Assembly: GCF_963082655.1 (NCBI RefSeq)
Contig: NC_081553.1
Span: forward strand, 32,189,546 to 32,253,545
Reading direction: 5' to 3'
DNA length: 64,000 bases
Source: Stomoxys calcitrans
Lineage: Eukaryota > Arthropoda > Insecta > Diptera > Muscidae
Below, one piece after another: positions 21,976-33,624 of the stretch. The stretch's first letter is position 1. Each line of letters begins with the position of its first letter. Under the pieces are notes generated by a model. It was not told the DNA's origin and made no database searches. It was given only the letters and a program-made list of their open reading frames with translations. The translations under genes and the position numbers were made by a program.

Positions 21976-23031
21976 TATCTATCTATCTTGATGTAGCCAT
22001 GTCCGTCCGTCTGTCTTTCGAAAGCACGCCAACTTTCTAAGGAGTAAAGCTAGCAGCTTGAAATTTTGCACAAACACTAGTGTAGGTCGGTTGGGATTGT
22101 AAATGGGTCATATCGGTCCTTGTTTTGATATAGCTACCATACAAACCGATCTTGGGTCTTGACTTCTTGAGCCTTCTTCTTGAGTAATTTTTATCCGATT
22201 AAGCTGAAATTTTGCACGTAGCATTTTTGTATGACATCTTACAACTGTGCTAATTTTGCTTGAAATCAGTCCATAACCTGTTATAGCTGTCATATAAACC
22301 GATCTGGGGTCTTGACTTCTGGAGCCTCCAGAGGGCGCAATTCCCATCCGAATTACCAAAAATTTTGCATGACGTGCTTTGTTACGACTTCCAACAACTG
22401 TGCTAAGTATGGTTGAAATCGGTCAGTAACCTGATAGAGCTGCCCTTTAAACCGATCTGGGGTCTTGACTTCTTGAGCCACTGGAGGGCGCAATTCTTAT
22501 CCGATTTGGCTGAAATTTTGCATGACCTGTTCTGTTATGACTTCCAACAACTGTGCTAAGTATGGTTGAAATCGGTCCGTAACCTGATATAGCTGCCATA
22601 TAAACCGATCTGGCATCTTGACTTTTTCCTCTAGAGGGCGCAATTATTTTGCGATTTGAATGAAATTTTGTACAACGTCTTCTTCTATGACCTTCAAAAT
22701 ACGTGTCGAATATGGACTGAATCAGTTTTGGCCTGATACACCTCCCCTATAAACTAATCTCCCTATTTTACTTTTTGAGCCCCTAAAGGGCGCAAATTCC
22801 TATTCGATTTGGCTGAATTTTTACACAATGACTTCTTCTATGATCTCCAACATTCAATTCAATTATGGTCCGATTTTGACCATAACTTGGTATAGCTCCA
22901 AAAGCATAGCAATTCTTTTCTTTTATCCTTTGTTTGCCTTAAAAGGGATACCGGGGAACTCCACAAATGCGATCCATGGTGGAGAGTATATAAGATTCGG
23001 CCCGGCCGAACTTAGCGCGGTTTTACTTGTA
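21976..23031 (+). mobile_element. HINE element, core B
   Basis: Begins in the 5' subterminal region (AGCCATGTCCGTCCGTCTGT) and has about six core-B monomers in plus orientation. The 3' end has GGTGGAGAGTATATAAGATTC then GGCCCGGCCGAACTTAGC and TTTTACTTG at 23,031. It lies head to head with the preceding HINE. Confidence 0.85.
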
Positions 23032-23154
23032 TTTCTCTACTTATTAACACCTTTCGCTCTCTTCTCGGCAAAATCTGTCATATATGTTCTCTCTTCAAGC
23101 GAAAACAAGTTTTTTACTTGCCTACAGAGAAAGACAACATGAATGGTGGTGGTT

Positions 23155-25015
23155 TTTATACCCTCTACCATAGGATAATAGAGGGTATATTATCCGATTT
23201 TGCTGAAATTTGGGACATTGAGTTGTGCTGGGCCCTTCAATTGGTCGACTGGCCAATCAATTACCATCGGGTGTGAGTTAATGGCAAGTCTTGTAATTCT
23301 GGTGAACATCCTAACGTCAGGTATAAGAAGACGAATATCTATGGAACACACGCCATGAAAATAACGATAGAGCAATACAACGCTACCCACATTCCGACGA
23401 TGTTCAAAAGAAGCAAAAGAGTTGGATACCCTACTGTCCCCAATCAACACCATCGCTCTCCGTTTAACCCTGTAAAGTAGCTCCAAGGATGATTTTGGAG
23501 ATCCTGCCTAATGTAGGCAGTATAGATATTGAGAAGATCAGATGAGGTAAAATATTTCTTGCACCGCTTAAGAAAACACAAACACTTGAATGCTTTTCAC
23601 GACACTTCGAATACGTGTTATGACCAACGGGCATCACATGGTATCTTCATGCCCAGAACATCAAGAGCATCTGACTGTTCAATATCTATACCGTCGATAG
23701 ATATCGACGATTGAAGTGGGTCAGTGCTTCGCTTGAGAGGCAAGAAACAGCACTGCGTCTGCGGTGCGTACAAGTCTACTCTGTTCATTCTACCCCACTC
23801 GGAAATGGCCAACAAATCCTGGGAGAGCGTCTCATCCATAATGCGCCTCCTGTCCACAATTTCTTGAGGACTGGGCCTATGGTCGAATGAATATGTATGA
23901 CACAGACTACTGTCATCGGCAAATGAGTAGACTGGATTCGAAGTCTGACCCAATAGATCGTCAATGAAAACAAGATAAAGGGAAGAGGAAAGGACACAGC
24001 CTTGTGGCACACCTGCGGTCAGTCTATACTCATTTGATGAGAACCCATCTATAGTGCGATCTCTGAGAAAGCTCGATATAAATCGAACGAAGTTATAACC
24101 GACTCCAAAAGCGACAAGCTTTGATAAAAGTGCACCGTGCCCTATCAAATGCCTTGGAGATATCCATAGCCAAGACCTTACTCTCACCAAACTGGTGAAT
24201 AGAGCGACTCCATCGTTCCGACAAAATTGCCGCTGGGTCTTCCGTAGAGCGATTTCTGCGGAACCCATACTGTCTGTCGCTAAGAAGGCCATTGGACTCT
24301 AAGTATCTGATAAGATGATGGTTAACCATACTCTCAATAACCTTAGAGAGCGCAGAGCATATCGCATTTGGCTGGTAATTCGCAGGGCTGCTCACCCCAC
24401 CTATTTTGGGGATGGGCTGAACGTTCGCAACCTTCCAACGCGCCGGGAAAACACCCGCATGGAAAGCGAGGTTGAAAAGGTTACGTAGTGGACGAGCAAG
24501 CGTCGAAGAACAGTTACAAAGGACAAGTGTTGATATACCGTCTGGGCCGGGAGATTTATTAACGTCGAGATCCGCAAGGACCAGTGAGTTGTGTTGGGTC
24601 CTTCGACATCCTTCTTCAATTTGGCATAGAATGGTTCAGATTTGGATATAGCTGCCAACTACACCGGTCTCTTAACATAAAGTCTTGACCCCATAAAAGG
24701 CACATTGATAATCCGATTTCGCCCAAATTTGAAACAGTGATTTATGTTAGGCTTTACGAGATCCGTGTCGTATATGGTTTTATATCGGTCCATTATCGGA
24801 CCATTATTTTGTTATGCAAAATTGAACAATGACTTGTACTTATTGGACCACTCAATATCCGTGTCGAATTTGGTCCAAATCGGACCATATTTCGATAAAG
24901 CTGCTATGGGGGCATAAATTATGCATTTTTCATCGAATTTTGATGAAAGGTAGTTTACACATATACCCGAGGTGGTGGGTATCCAAAGTTCGCCTCGGCC
25001 GAACTTAACGCCTTT
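23155..25015 (+). mobile_element. HINE element, core A, interrupted by a LINE
   Basis: The 5' end is at 23,157 (TATACCCTCTACCATAGG), with half a core-A monomer to about 23,237, then a minus-strand LINE. The core resumes at about 24,581 and continues to the 3' end CCCGAGGTGGTGGGTATCC and TCGGCCGAACTTAACGCC at 25,015. TGAGTTGTGCTGGGCCCTTC before the LINE matches TGAGTTGTGTTGGGTCCTTC after it, a possible target-site duplication. Confidence 0.8.
23238..24582 (-). pseudogene. Jockey-like non-LTR retrotransposon, reverse transcriptase fragment
   Basis: Read on the minus strand: the RT fingers (near 24,300-24,390: CSALSKVIESMVNHHLIRYL, LLSDRQYGFRRNRST), the palm start (LAMDISKAFDR), AGVPQGCVLSSSLYLVF, the catalytic box SFADDSSLCH at about 23,910-23,940, then the thumb region (SDALDVLGMKI). 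A frameshift near 24,130 and a gap near 23,480-23,620 with further frame breaks show decay. Endonuclease and RNase H parts are absent. The same family lies on the plus strand at 57,340-58,810. Confidence 0.85.
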
Positions 25016-25473
25016 CTTTCTTATTTCTTCTTTTCTCTATTAACATTAATTACCTTAATTCATTGAAGGTGTTGCAAAAGGACTTGAAAATATGCTTGAA
25101 ATAAAATTTTCATTACGGTCACTCAATGTTCAGAAAAGGGAAGAAAATCCTGGATTTCATTTGCAGGAAGGGAAAAAGAATTTTTCTGTTATTGCACTTG
25201 ACTTGCTGTTGGCTATTTTATTTAATTTTTCTTTTGTTTTGTGTATTTACATACACACGATACTCGTAGATACAAATTTACAGTGACAACAATATTGCGT
25301 TGTAAAATCCGGCAACTTGCATCATAACTCTCAACTCCCCAACAACATACCAAAGCAAGAATCTGCCTACAATTTCATTCCAATGCCATGTTTGTGATGT
25401 TTTTGATCCGTCTTCAGATGTAGTTGGAGCATTTTCCAATTAGGATTGCCGTTTACGATAATTTTTAATATTA
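25016..25473. other. AT-rich spacer, nothing supported
   Basis: Between a HINE 3' end and a MITE. No domain-bearing ORF seen. Confidence 0.5.
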
Positions 25474-25474
25474 T

Positions 25475-25708
25475 GGGTTGCCCAAAAAGTAATTGCGGAT
25501 TTTTTATATAGTCGGCGTTGACAAATTTTTTCACAGCTTGTGACTCTGTAATTGCATTCTTTCTTCTGTCAGTTATCAGCAGTTACTTTTAGCTTGCTTT
25601 AGAAAAAAAGTGTAAAAAAGTATATTTGATTAAAGTTCATTCTAAGTTTTATTAAAAATGCATTAACATTCCTTTAAAAAATCCGCAATTACTTTTTGGG
25701 CAACACAA
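25475..25708 (+). mobile_element. mariner-derived MITE, complete
   Basis: Both terminal inverted repeats are present (GGGTTGCCCAAAAAGTAATT and its complement ending GGGCAACAC). Non-coding, about 234 bp. Confidence 0.85.
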
Positions 25709-25773
25709 TAGAATTTAAACATGTTCTCTTCATTTAAAAAAGTATGGATGCAGTTAAGCATATGAAAACAGAA

Positions 25774-26910
25774 ACAAGTAAAAAAGCGTTATGTTCGGCC
25801 TAGCCGAACTTTGGATACCCACCATCTCGGGCATATATGTAAACCACCTTTCGTCAAAATTCGGTAAAAAATCCATACCTTATGCACCATAGCAGCTATA
25901 TCGAAATATGTTCCAATTTCGACAAAATAGTAAATATTGAACTTTCTAGCAGATATATCTAAAAATTAACCGATCTGAACCATATACGACAGGTATGTCG
26001 AAAACCCTAACATAAGTCACTGTGTCAAATTTCAGTGTAATTGGATTATGAGTGCGCCTTTTATAGGGTCCAGACTTAATACGAGATATGGGATTATATA
26101 GCAGCTATATCCAAAACTGGACCGATCTGAGCCAAATTAAAGAAGAATGTCGAATGGGCCCAACACAACTCACTGTCCTAAATTTCGGAGACATCGGACA
26201 ATAAATTCACCTTTTATGAGCCCCAAAACCTTAAATCGAGAGATCGGTCTATATATATTCAAATCTGAACCGATCTGTGCCACTGTCGCAAATTTTGGCG
26301 ACATCCTACAGTAAATGCGCCTTTTATGGCACCATATCTTTAAATCGAGAGATCGGTCTATATGGCTGCTATATTCAAATCTGGACCGATCTGGGCTAAA
26401 TTGAAAAATGTCGATTGGCCTAACAGAACTCACTGTCCCAAATTTCAGCAAAATCGAATAATAAATGTGGCTTTTATGGGCCTAAGACCATAAATCGGCG
26501 GATCGGTCTATATGACAGCTATATCCAAATCTGAAGCGATCTGGCCCAAATTAAAGAAGGATGTCGAAGGGCTTAACACAACTCACTGTCCCAAATTTCA
26601 GCAAAATCGGATAGTGAATGTGACTTTTATGGGCCTAAGACCCTAAATCGGCAGATCAGTCTACATGGGGGCTATATCAAGATATGGTCCGAAAAAAGAA
26701 TTTGTGCAAAGTTTCAGATCAATATCTCTATTTTTGAAGACAGTAGCGCGATATCAACAGACAGACGGACGGACATGGCTAGATTGTCTTAGATTTTTAC
26801 GCTGATCAAGAATATAGAAACCTAAGGGGTCAGAAATTGATATTTCGATGTGTGGCAAACGGAGTGACAAAATGAATATACCCCCATCCTTAGGTAGTGG
26901 GTATAATAAT
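25774..26910 (-). mobile_element. HINE element, core A, complete at both ends
   Basis: The minus-strand 5' end is at 26,875-26,910 (TATACCCACTACCTAAGG), followed by CATGTCCGTCCGTCTGTCTG, about five core-A monomers, then CCCGAGATGGTGGGTATCC and the palindrome region with ACTTGTTT at 25,774. This 1.1-kb copy is a good reference for the family. Confidence 0.85.
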
Positions 26911-26974
26911 TGGACTCTTGGCAGATGTTGCAATGTTTTTAAATTATTCCTTTTCATGCAACATCTCTACGGGT

Positions 26975-27062
26975 ATACCTACCGCCGATGGTTCGGGTTA
27001 TATTCATTTTAATACCCACCACGTCGAGACGATATACCCCCAAATCGAAGCTTGCTTGTCTG
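26975..27062 (+). mobile_element. HINE 5'-end fragments
   Basis: Degenerate GGGTATACCTACCGCCGATGG and AATACCCACCACGTCGAG motifs. No core. Confidence 0.4.
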
Positions 27063-27640
27063 TATAGGCATGAGCTTTAAGATAGTCTCACAAAAAATAC
27101 TCTAAAGGCGTTATTTCATACGATCTAGACGGCCAATTGACCGGCCCCGAACGTGAAATAAAATGTTCACCGAACTCACCTCTCATTAAGTCCATTGTTA
27201 CACGTGCTGTGTGGCATGTGGCACCGTCTTGTTGAAACCACATGTCATTCAAGTCAAGCACTTGCATTTGGGGCAAAAAAAAACTTGGATATCATCTCAC
27301 GGTAGTGCTCACCATTCGTAGTTATGTTACGTTTCGCATCATCTTTGAAGAAGTACTGTCCAATGATGCCACCAGCCCATAAGCCGCACCAAACTGTGAC
27401 TTTTTCTGGATTCACTGATAGCACTTGCAATGGTTCTGGCTGGTCTTCACTCCAAAATCGACAATTCTGCTTATTTACGTATCCGTTGAGCTAAAAATGA
27501 ACTTTGTCGTAAATGGAGAATCACGAGCTGAGCTTTCTGAACAGAGCACACATTTTGATAATGAAAATCCAAAAACTTGCAAGAGTTGTTCGTTTGTTAG
27601 ACGATTCATTGTTAAATTGTAGACCAAACTGAAGATGCTT
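27063..27640 (-). pseudogene. mariner transposase relic, internally deleted
   Basis: On the minus strand a start codon at 27,607-27,609 opens MNRLTNEQLLQVFGFS, a mariner N-terminus. After a deletion of roughly 100 residues, the catalytic region appears (KVTVWCGLWAGGIIGQYFF, then MWFQQDGATCHTA with the second catalytic D, then the NWPSRSYEITPLEYF region that carries the last catalytic residue in the family; here D is replaced, EITPLEYF against the usual DLTPLDYF). In-frame stops and a shortened poly-A run break it. It belongs to a different mariner type from the MITE family. Confidence 0.8.
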
Positions 27641-27644
27641 GACA

Positions 27645-28349
27645 GTGAAATCACCATTTATGATAAGACCCCAAGAGCCGCCGTCCTCTGTACTGAGAGC
27701 ATGGATTTTACTTGGCATACTGTCTGCAGTGTCTGGCCCCATATTTCGCTCCCATTGAGGAGGATGCAATTGCATGTCTCCATTGAGAGTCTGCGCCTGC
27801 TTGAGAAGGGCCCACCAATGTTTGCCATTAGTCGCCGTTATCCTCGCGGCCATTGTTGCCGGATTTGCTCTGCATGGGTCTGCTCTGTATCTTGTCGGAT
27901 GCCTAAATATTTGAACGATCTCTTGGTCTTTACCAATATGTCGTCTATGCGCATCCGTTCCATCCATTTCAACTGGGCTATGTTTTCTCATTAGGAGTAA
28001 CAACTCCGTCTAGCGTATTGTAAGTTGTAAGCCGTTAAAGTCCAGCCAGTACATTCCCCTTAGTAACACCTGCCGCAGTATGCGCTCTGCACTTTTCGTG
28101 TCTCTTGCCATGATGACTGCAGTAATGTTGTCAGCATATCCTACTAGAAAGGTTCCGTTTGGGATTTCTGTGCTTAGTACTCCATCATAACTGGCATTCC
28201 AAAGATCCGGTCCAAATATGGAGCCTTACATCGCTTCTGATGTGACCTCATAGTCACGCGTTTCATTCTGAGATGGATTTATAGATAACCCAGTTAAGCA
28301 AGTAACTTCTCATTATTCTCATCTGATACAACGGTATATTAAAGTCCTG

Positions 28350-28382
<33 letters not shown>

Positions 28383-29500
28383 TTTGGAGCCCGTCAGATC
28401 ATCTGAGGTTATTGAATGAGTTTTTCTCATCCAATGTGGCTAAGAGGACAATCGGCCTAGCCGTCTCTACTATCCCCATCACAACTTTTAGAGCTGTGAT
28501 CGTGGACATTCCTGCCAGTAAACCATTTTTTCTCATTGAGAGTCTGTCTTCCGCAATGATGGCGTTCTGGAGCCGTAGCTTTATAAGTTGCTCCAAAAGC
28601 TTGCCGATGGGAATGTTGGATCACCTTTGTCCTTGCTTATGAGCACCAGCTTTTGTCTTTTCCATACCTCGGGAAAAACACTTTCAAATAGTAACTGGCT
28701 AAACACTCGTAGAAGAAATTCGGGTATGTATTCGGCTTTCTGATGACCTCCCCCGGTATTCCGTGGGGATCGAGTGCTTTTCTGATCTGAAGGATGCTTG
28801 TTGCATACCTTGGCTCCTCTTTAGTATGATAAACTTCTCTACAAGTCGGGGGAAGAATTTGTGGACTATATTTTCCATTATTCTTCCGTCCCACATCAAT
28901 GTTCGGCTACGTGCGACAAATTTTTCCACCCCAAGGTTTTCTCTTAATTCTCCGCCATTTTCTTTCTTTCTCCTATGTTTTACGGCAGCGAGTAACTTTT
29001 TTGCCTCCTAGCATAGGGCGATTTCTGTCTCAGCCGTGGTTCTGAGGCGAGCTCCCTGCGTCCTAGTTTAATGCAGTTGTTTCGGCCATAGCGTCATTCG
29101 ACCAGTGCATTTCCCTTCGGCCTTTTGAGTCTTGGCTAGAACTCGTCTTGTTCTGGAGTTGGTCATTGGCATGCCCCATTCTACCGCTCAAGAATTGAAA
29201 TCGCCGGCTACTATATAAGGCCCGTTTAATCTTCGCATTGTGTCTTCGATCTCATCAAGTTATTCTTCGAAGGCGTCAATACTGCTACTAGGGGTGAGAT
29301 AGCAGCTAAACAACGTGCAGCGATTTAACTGCACCCAGATGCATCCATTTCCATTTCCGCTGCTTACATTTGAGATGCGATTACGGTCTGGAATCCAGAT
29401 AGCAGATGCATTCGTGAGATCTTCAAATCAGGACCCTTGATTTCTACCTCCATATTGTTCGCAGCAGGTTGTTCTGCGACTACTTGCTATAGAAGATCAT
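27645..29500 (-). pseudogene. R1-clade non-LTR retrotransposon, endonuclease to reverse transcriptase
   Basis: On the minus strand: the end of the APE-type endonuclease, with VAGDFNS at 29,194-29,210 followed by a stop and AVEWG. The linker before RT carries ALDPHGIPGEVI and FFPRYGKDK (28,640-28,900), the fingers/palm carry LIKLRLQNAI and ATLDEKNSFN (28,400-28,600), and the RT core carries GPDLWNASYDGVL and VGYADN at about 28,120-28,210. The catalytic box reads YADN (AAC codon at 28,127-28,129) instead of YADD. Many frameshifts. A simple AG repeat interrupts it at 28,350. R1-clade elements usually target rDNA; no rDNA is visible here. Confidence 0.75.
28350..28382. repeat. (AG)n microsatellite
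   Basis: About 16 AG units with one AA interruption, inside the R1-like fragment. Confidence 0.9.
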
Positions 29501-29644
29501 GTGCGACCTTACATCTGTGCATGTTGGCCTGTAGTATTATTAGCATGACTGCTGTGTGACTTCTTTGCATCTTTCTGAGCCAGGAAGGTGATCTCTCGGG
29601 CTGAGCGTCTTTCACCCATAGACGACATAATTATTCGGGAGATT

Positions 29645-29850
29645 TTGCTGAAATTCGACAGAGTGAGTTGCATTAGACGCCTACATATCCTTTCCAAGCA
29701 GATCGGACTTTATTTGGATATAGCTTCATATAGATGGACCTTCCGATTAACGGTCTTGAACTTCTATATGGATTATGTGTTTCCCAATTTCACTGACATG
29801 TGGAACCGGTTTTTACCAAAATTCATAGCTTTTGTCTTTGGGTTAAAAAA
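29645..29850 (+). mobile_element. HINE core fragment
   Basis: Contains GATTTTGCTGAAATTCGACAG, CAGATCGGACTTTATTTGG and ATATAGCTTCATATAGATGG, decayed core motifs without ends. Confidence 0.6.
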
Positions 29851-29944
29851 ATTATATGTGAAAAATATATATGTTGACGTTGACTATGAAGAACCAGCAG
29901 GAGTTTCTATGGGTTTCTCTATTTGCAGAGAGAAATGTAGCAGG

Positions 29945-30212
29945 CGCACCGTGGCGCAGAAGTTTGCATGTCCGCCTATGACGCTGAAAGTCTGAGCGGT
30001 TGTTTTCCTCTCCTAATGCTGGCAACATTTGTGATGTACGATGCCATGTAAAACTTCTCTCCAAAGAGGTGTCGCAATGCGGCACGCCGTTCGTACTCGG
30101 CTATAAAAGGCCCCTTATCATTGAGCTTAAGCTTGAATCGGACTGCACTCATTGATATGTGAGAAGTTTGCCTCTGTTCTTAAGTGGAATGTTCATGTGC
30201 AAAATTTGCATT
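29945..30212 (+). mobile_element. tRNA-headed SINE, copy 2
   Basis: The A-box-like TGGCGCAGAAG is at 29,952-29,962. The B-box region is deleted or decayed (GACGCTGAAAGTC). The body TTTTCCTCTCCTAATGCTGG, the ACTCGGCTATAAAAGGCCCC block and the GTGCAAAATTTGCAT end match copy 1. Confidence 0.7.
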
Positions 30213-30410
30213 TGCAATGTCTGCTCTATATTGCAGACCTATCTAATGACTAATTAGGTGGGGTAGCTTTACTATTTCTAAAATTTTATAACCAGTTAGA
30301 TGTATTATTATCAAAATTTAACCCTTGGCCGATCAAATCCCTCCAATTTGGCAATCCTATAAAAGTTTTATGTTGGTATTGTCGTCTATAAGACTTTCTT
30401 GTTTTCTTTT

Positions 30411-31926
30411 TATACCCACCACCGTAGGATTGGGAGTATATTCATTTAGTCATATCGTTTGCAACACATCGAAATATCAATTTCCGATCCTACAAAGTAT
30501 TGGGTTGCCCAAAAAGTAATTGCGGATTTTTTAAAAGAAAGTAAATGCATTTTTAATAAAACTTAGAAAGAACTTTAATCAAATATACTAGCAGAAGATA
30601 GAATGCAATTACAGAGTCACAAGCTGTGAAAAAATTTGTCAACGCCGACTATATGAAAAATCCGCAATTACTTTTTGGGCAACCCAATATATATATTTCG
30701 GATCGTCGTAAAATTCAAAGACACTTTAAGGATGTCCGTGTGTCTGTCCCTCTGTGCGTCTATCCGTCCGTCTGTTGTAATCACTCTACAGGCTTCAAAA
30801 ATTGAGATATTAAGCTGAAATTTGGCACAGATACGTCTTTTCGATGCATGCTGGTTAAGTTCTTGAACGGACCATGTTTGGATATAGCTGCTATATAGAC
30901 CGATTTTCGGGTAAAGGGTCTAATGCCCATAAGAACTTAATTTTTCATCCGATTTCGCTGAAAATTTTAGTTTTAGGCCTCCCGACAACTGACCCAATAT
31001 GGTTCAGATCGGATTATATTAAGATATAGCTGCCATATAGACCGATCTGCCGATAAAGGGTCTGAAGCCCATATAAGCTCTAATTATTGCCCAATTTCGC
31101 TGAAATTTTAAACACAGAGTAGCTTCAGACCTACCAATATCTTACCCAAATATGGTTCAGATCGGACTATGTTTAGATATAGCTGCCATATAGACCGATC
31201 TCCAGATAAAGGGTCTGAAGCCCATAAAAGCTTTATTTTTTAACCGATTTGACTGACATTTTAGGCAGTGACTCATTTTAGGCCTTCTAACACAGGACCC
31301 AAATATAGTTCAGATCGGACTATATCAATTTCGCTGAAATTTGAAACAGAGAGTAGTTTTAGGACTCCCGAAATCTGTCCCGAATATGGTTCAGATAGGA
31401 CTATAGTTAGATATAGCTGCCATATAGACCGATCTCCCGATAAAGGGTCTGAAGCCCATAACAGCTTTATTTTTCATCCGATTTTTCTGAAATTTGAAAC
31501 AGAGAGTAGTTTTAGGCCTACCAGCATCTGACCCGAATATGGTTCAGATAGGACTATATTTAGATATAGCTGCCATATAGACCGATCTCCCGATTTAGGG
31601 TCTGAAGCCAATAAAAGCTCTATTTATTACCCGATTTCGCTGAAATTTTAGACAGTGGATAGTTCTAGGTCTCCCGACATCCACCCCATATATGGTTTGG
31701 ATCGAACTATATTTAGGTATAGCTGCCATATAGACCGATCTCCCGATAAATGATCTGAAGCCTATAAAAGCCCTTTTTATTACATGATTTCGCTGAAATT
31801 TGAAACAGTATGTAGTTTTGGGCCTACCAACATCTGACCCAAATATGGCCAGATCGGACTATATTTGGATATAGCTGCCATATGGAACGATCTCCCGATA
31901 AAGGGTCTGAAGCCCATAAAAGCATT
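30411..31926 (+). mobile_element. HINE element, core C, with nested MITE
   Basis: The 5' end TATACCCACCACCGTAGG is at 30,411. The MITE at 30,500-30,687 interrupts it at TA, after which ATATATATTTCGGATCG and GTCCGTGTGTCTGTCC continue. Core-C monomers have TAGCTGCCATATAG at 31,027, 31,180, 31,414, 31,567, 31,720 and 31,872. It is cut at 31,926 by the 5' end of the next HINE. Confidence 0.85.
30500..30687 (-). mobile_element. mariner-derived MITE, short form
   Basis: Perfect TTGGGTTGCCCAAAAAGTAA terminal repeats flanked by TA (30,498-30,499 and 30,688-30,689). About 45 bp shorter than the other copies because the middle T-rich part is missing. Confidence 0.9.
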
Positions 31927-33268
31927 GTTATACCCACCACCGAAGGATGGAGGTATATTCATTTTGTCATTCCGTTTGCAACACATCGAAATATCCATTT
32001 CCGACCCTATAAAGTATATATATTCTTGATCAGCGTAAAAATCTAAGACGATCTAGACATGTCCGTCCGTCTGTCTGTTGAAATCACGCTACAGTCTTTA
32101 AAAATAGAGGTATTGAGCTGAAATTTTGCACAGATTCTTTTTTTGTCCATAAGCAGGTTAAGTTCGAAGATGGGCTATATCGGACTATATCTTGATATAG
32201 CCCCCATATAGACCGATCCGCCGATTTAGGGTCTTAGGCCAATAAAAGCCACATTTATTATCCGATTTTGCTGAAATTTTGGACAGTGAGTTGTGTTAGG
32301 CCCTTCAACATCCTTCGTCAATTTGGCACAGATCGGTTCAGATTTGGATATAGCTGCCATATAGAACGATCCTCCGATTTAGGGTCTAAGGCCCATAAAA
32401 GCCACATTTATTAACCGATTCTGCTGAAATTTGGGACAGTGAGTTGTGTTAGGCCCTTCGACTTCCTCCGTTAATTTGGCCCAGATCGGTTCAGATTTGG
32501 ATATAGCTGCCATATAGACCGATCCTCCGATTTATGGTGTTAGGCCCATAAAACCCACATTTATTATCCGATTTTGCTAAAATTTGGGACAATGAGTTGT
32601 GTTAGCTCCTTCGACATCTTTCTTCAATTTGGTCCAGATCGGTTCAGATTTGGATATAGCTGCCATATAGACCGATTTCATGATTTATGGTTTTGGGCCC
32701 ATAAAATGCGAAATTTGGGACAGTAAGTTAGGTTAAGTGCCTTGACATACTTCTGCAATATCGCACAGATCGGTCCAGATTTGGATGTAGCTGCCATATA
32801 GACCGATATCTCGATTTAAAGTCTTGGCCCCATAAAAGGCGTATTTATTGTCCGATTTCGCCGAAATTTGGGACAGTGCTTTGTATTAGGCTCTTCAACA
32901 TTTTTATGCAACTTGTCCCAAATCGGTCCAGATTTGGATATAGCTGCAATGTAGAGCAATATCTCTATATAAAGTCTTGGCCCCATAAAAGGCGCATTTA
33001 TAATCCGATTTCACTGAAGTTTGACACAGTGTCTTACATTAGGCTTTTCGACATCCGTGTCGTATATAGTTCAGATCGGTTTATTTTAAGATTTAGCTAG
33101 TATACTTATTAGTATTTGGTCCAAGTCGGAACCTATTTTGATATAACTGATATGGGACATAAGGTATGAAATTTTCACCGAATTTTGATGAAAGGTGGTT
33201 TACATATATACCCGAGGTGGTGGGTATCTAAAGTTCGGCCCGGCCGAACTTAACGCCTTTTTACTTGT
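31927..33268 (+). mobile_element. HINE element, core A, full length
   Basis: The 5' end is TATACCCACCACCGAAGG at 31,929. It has an INE-1-like block (TATAAAGTATATATATTCTT) near 32,008 and CATGTCCGTCCGTCTGTCTG. Core-A monomers have TAGCTGC at 32,351, 32,504, 32,657, 32,788 and 32,941. The 3' palindrome at 33,231-33,251 (AAGTTCGGCC, a central C, and its complement) is followed by ACTTGTTT. Confidence 0.9.
33231..33251. other. perfect terminal palindrome of a HINE
   Basis: A 21-bp perfect palindrome about 10 bases before the ACTTGTTT end. It matches the position of the 3' hairpin of Helitron/Helentron elements, where it is thought to end rolling-circle transfer. Confidence 0.7.
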
Positions 33269-33624
33269 TTTTTACCTAATTTCACTGAAATTTGAAACAG
33301 TGAGTAGTTTTAGGCCATCCGCCATCCGACCCAAATATGGTAAAAATAGGACTGTATTTAGATACAGCTGTCATATAGATCGATATGCCGGTTAAAGGTC
33401 TGAAGCTCATAAAAGCTTTATTTGTTCCCCGATTTTGTTGAAATTTGAAAAACAAAATTCAAAAGTGACTTATATTTATAGGACCACTCAATGTCCGTGC
33501 CGAATGTGGGTGCATAATTTATCCAATTTTCATTGAATTGTGACGAAAGGGGGTTTACATATATACCCCAGGTGGTGGGTATCCAAAGTTCGACCCGAGC
33601 GAACTTAATGCCTTTTTACTTGTT
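33269..33624 (+). mobile_element. second HINE 3' end in tandem, core C
   Basis: Starts directly after the previous element's ACTTGTTT and contains about one and a half core-C monomers. It ends with CCCAGGTGGTGGGTATCC, AAGTTCGACCCGAGCGAACTT and TTTTTACTTGTTTT. Confidence 0.8.
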
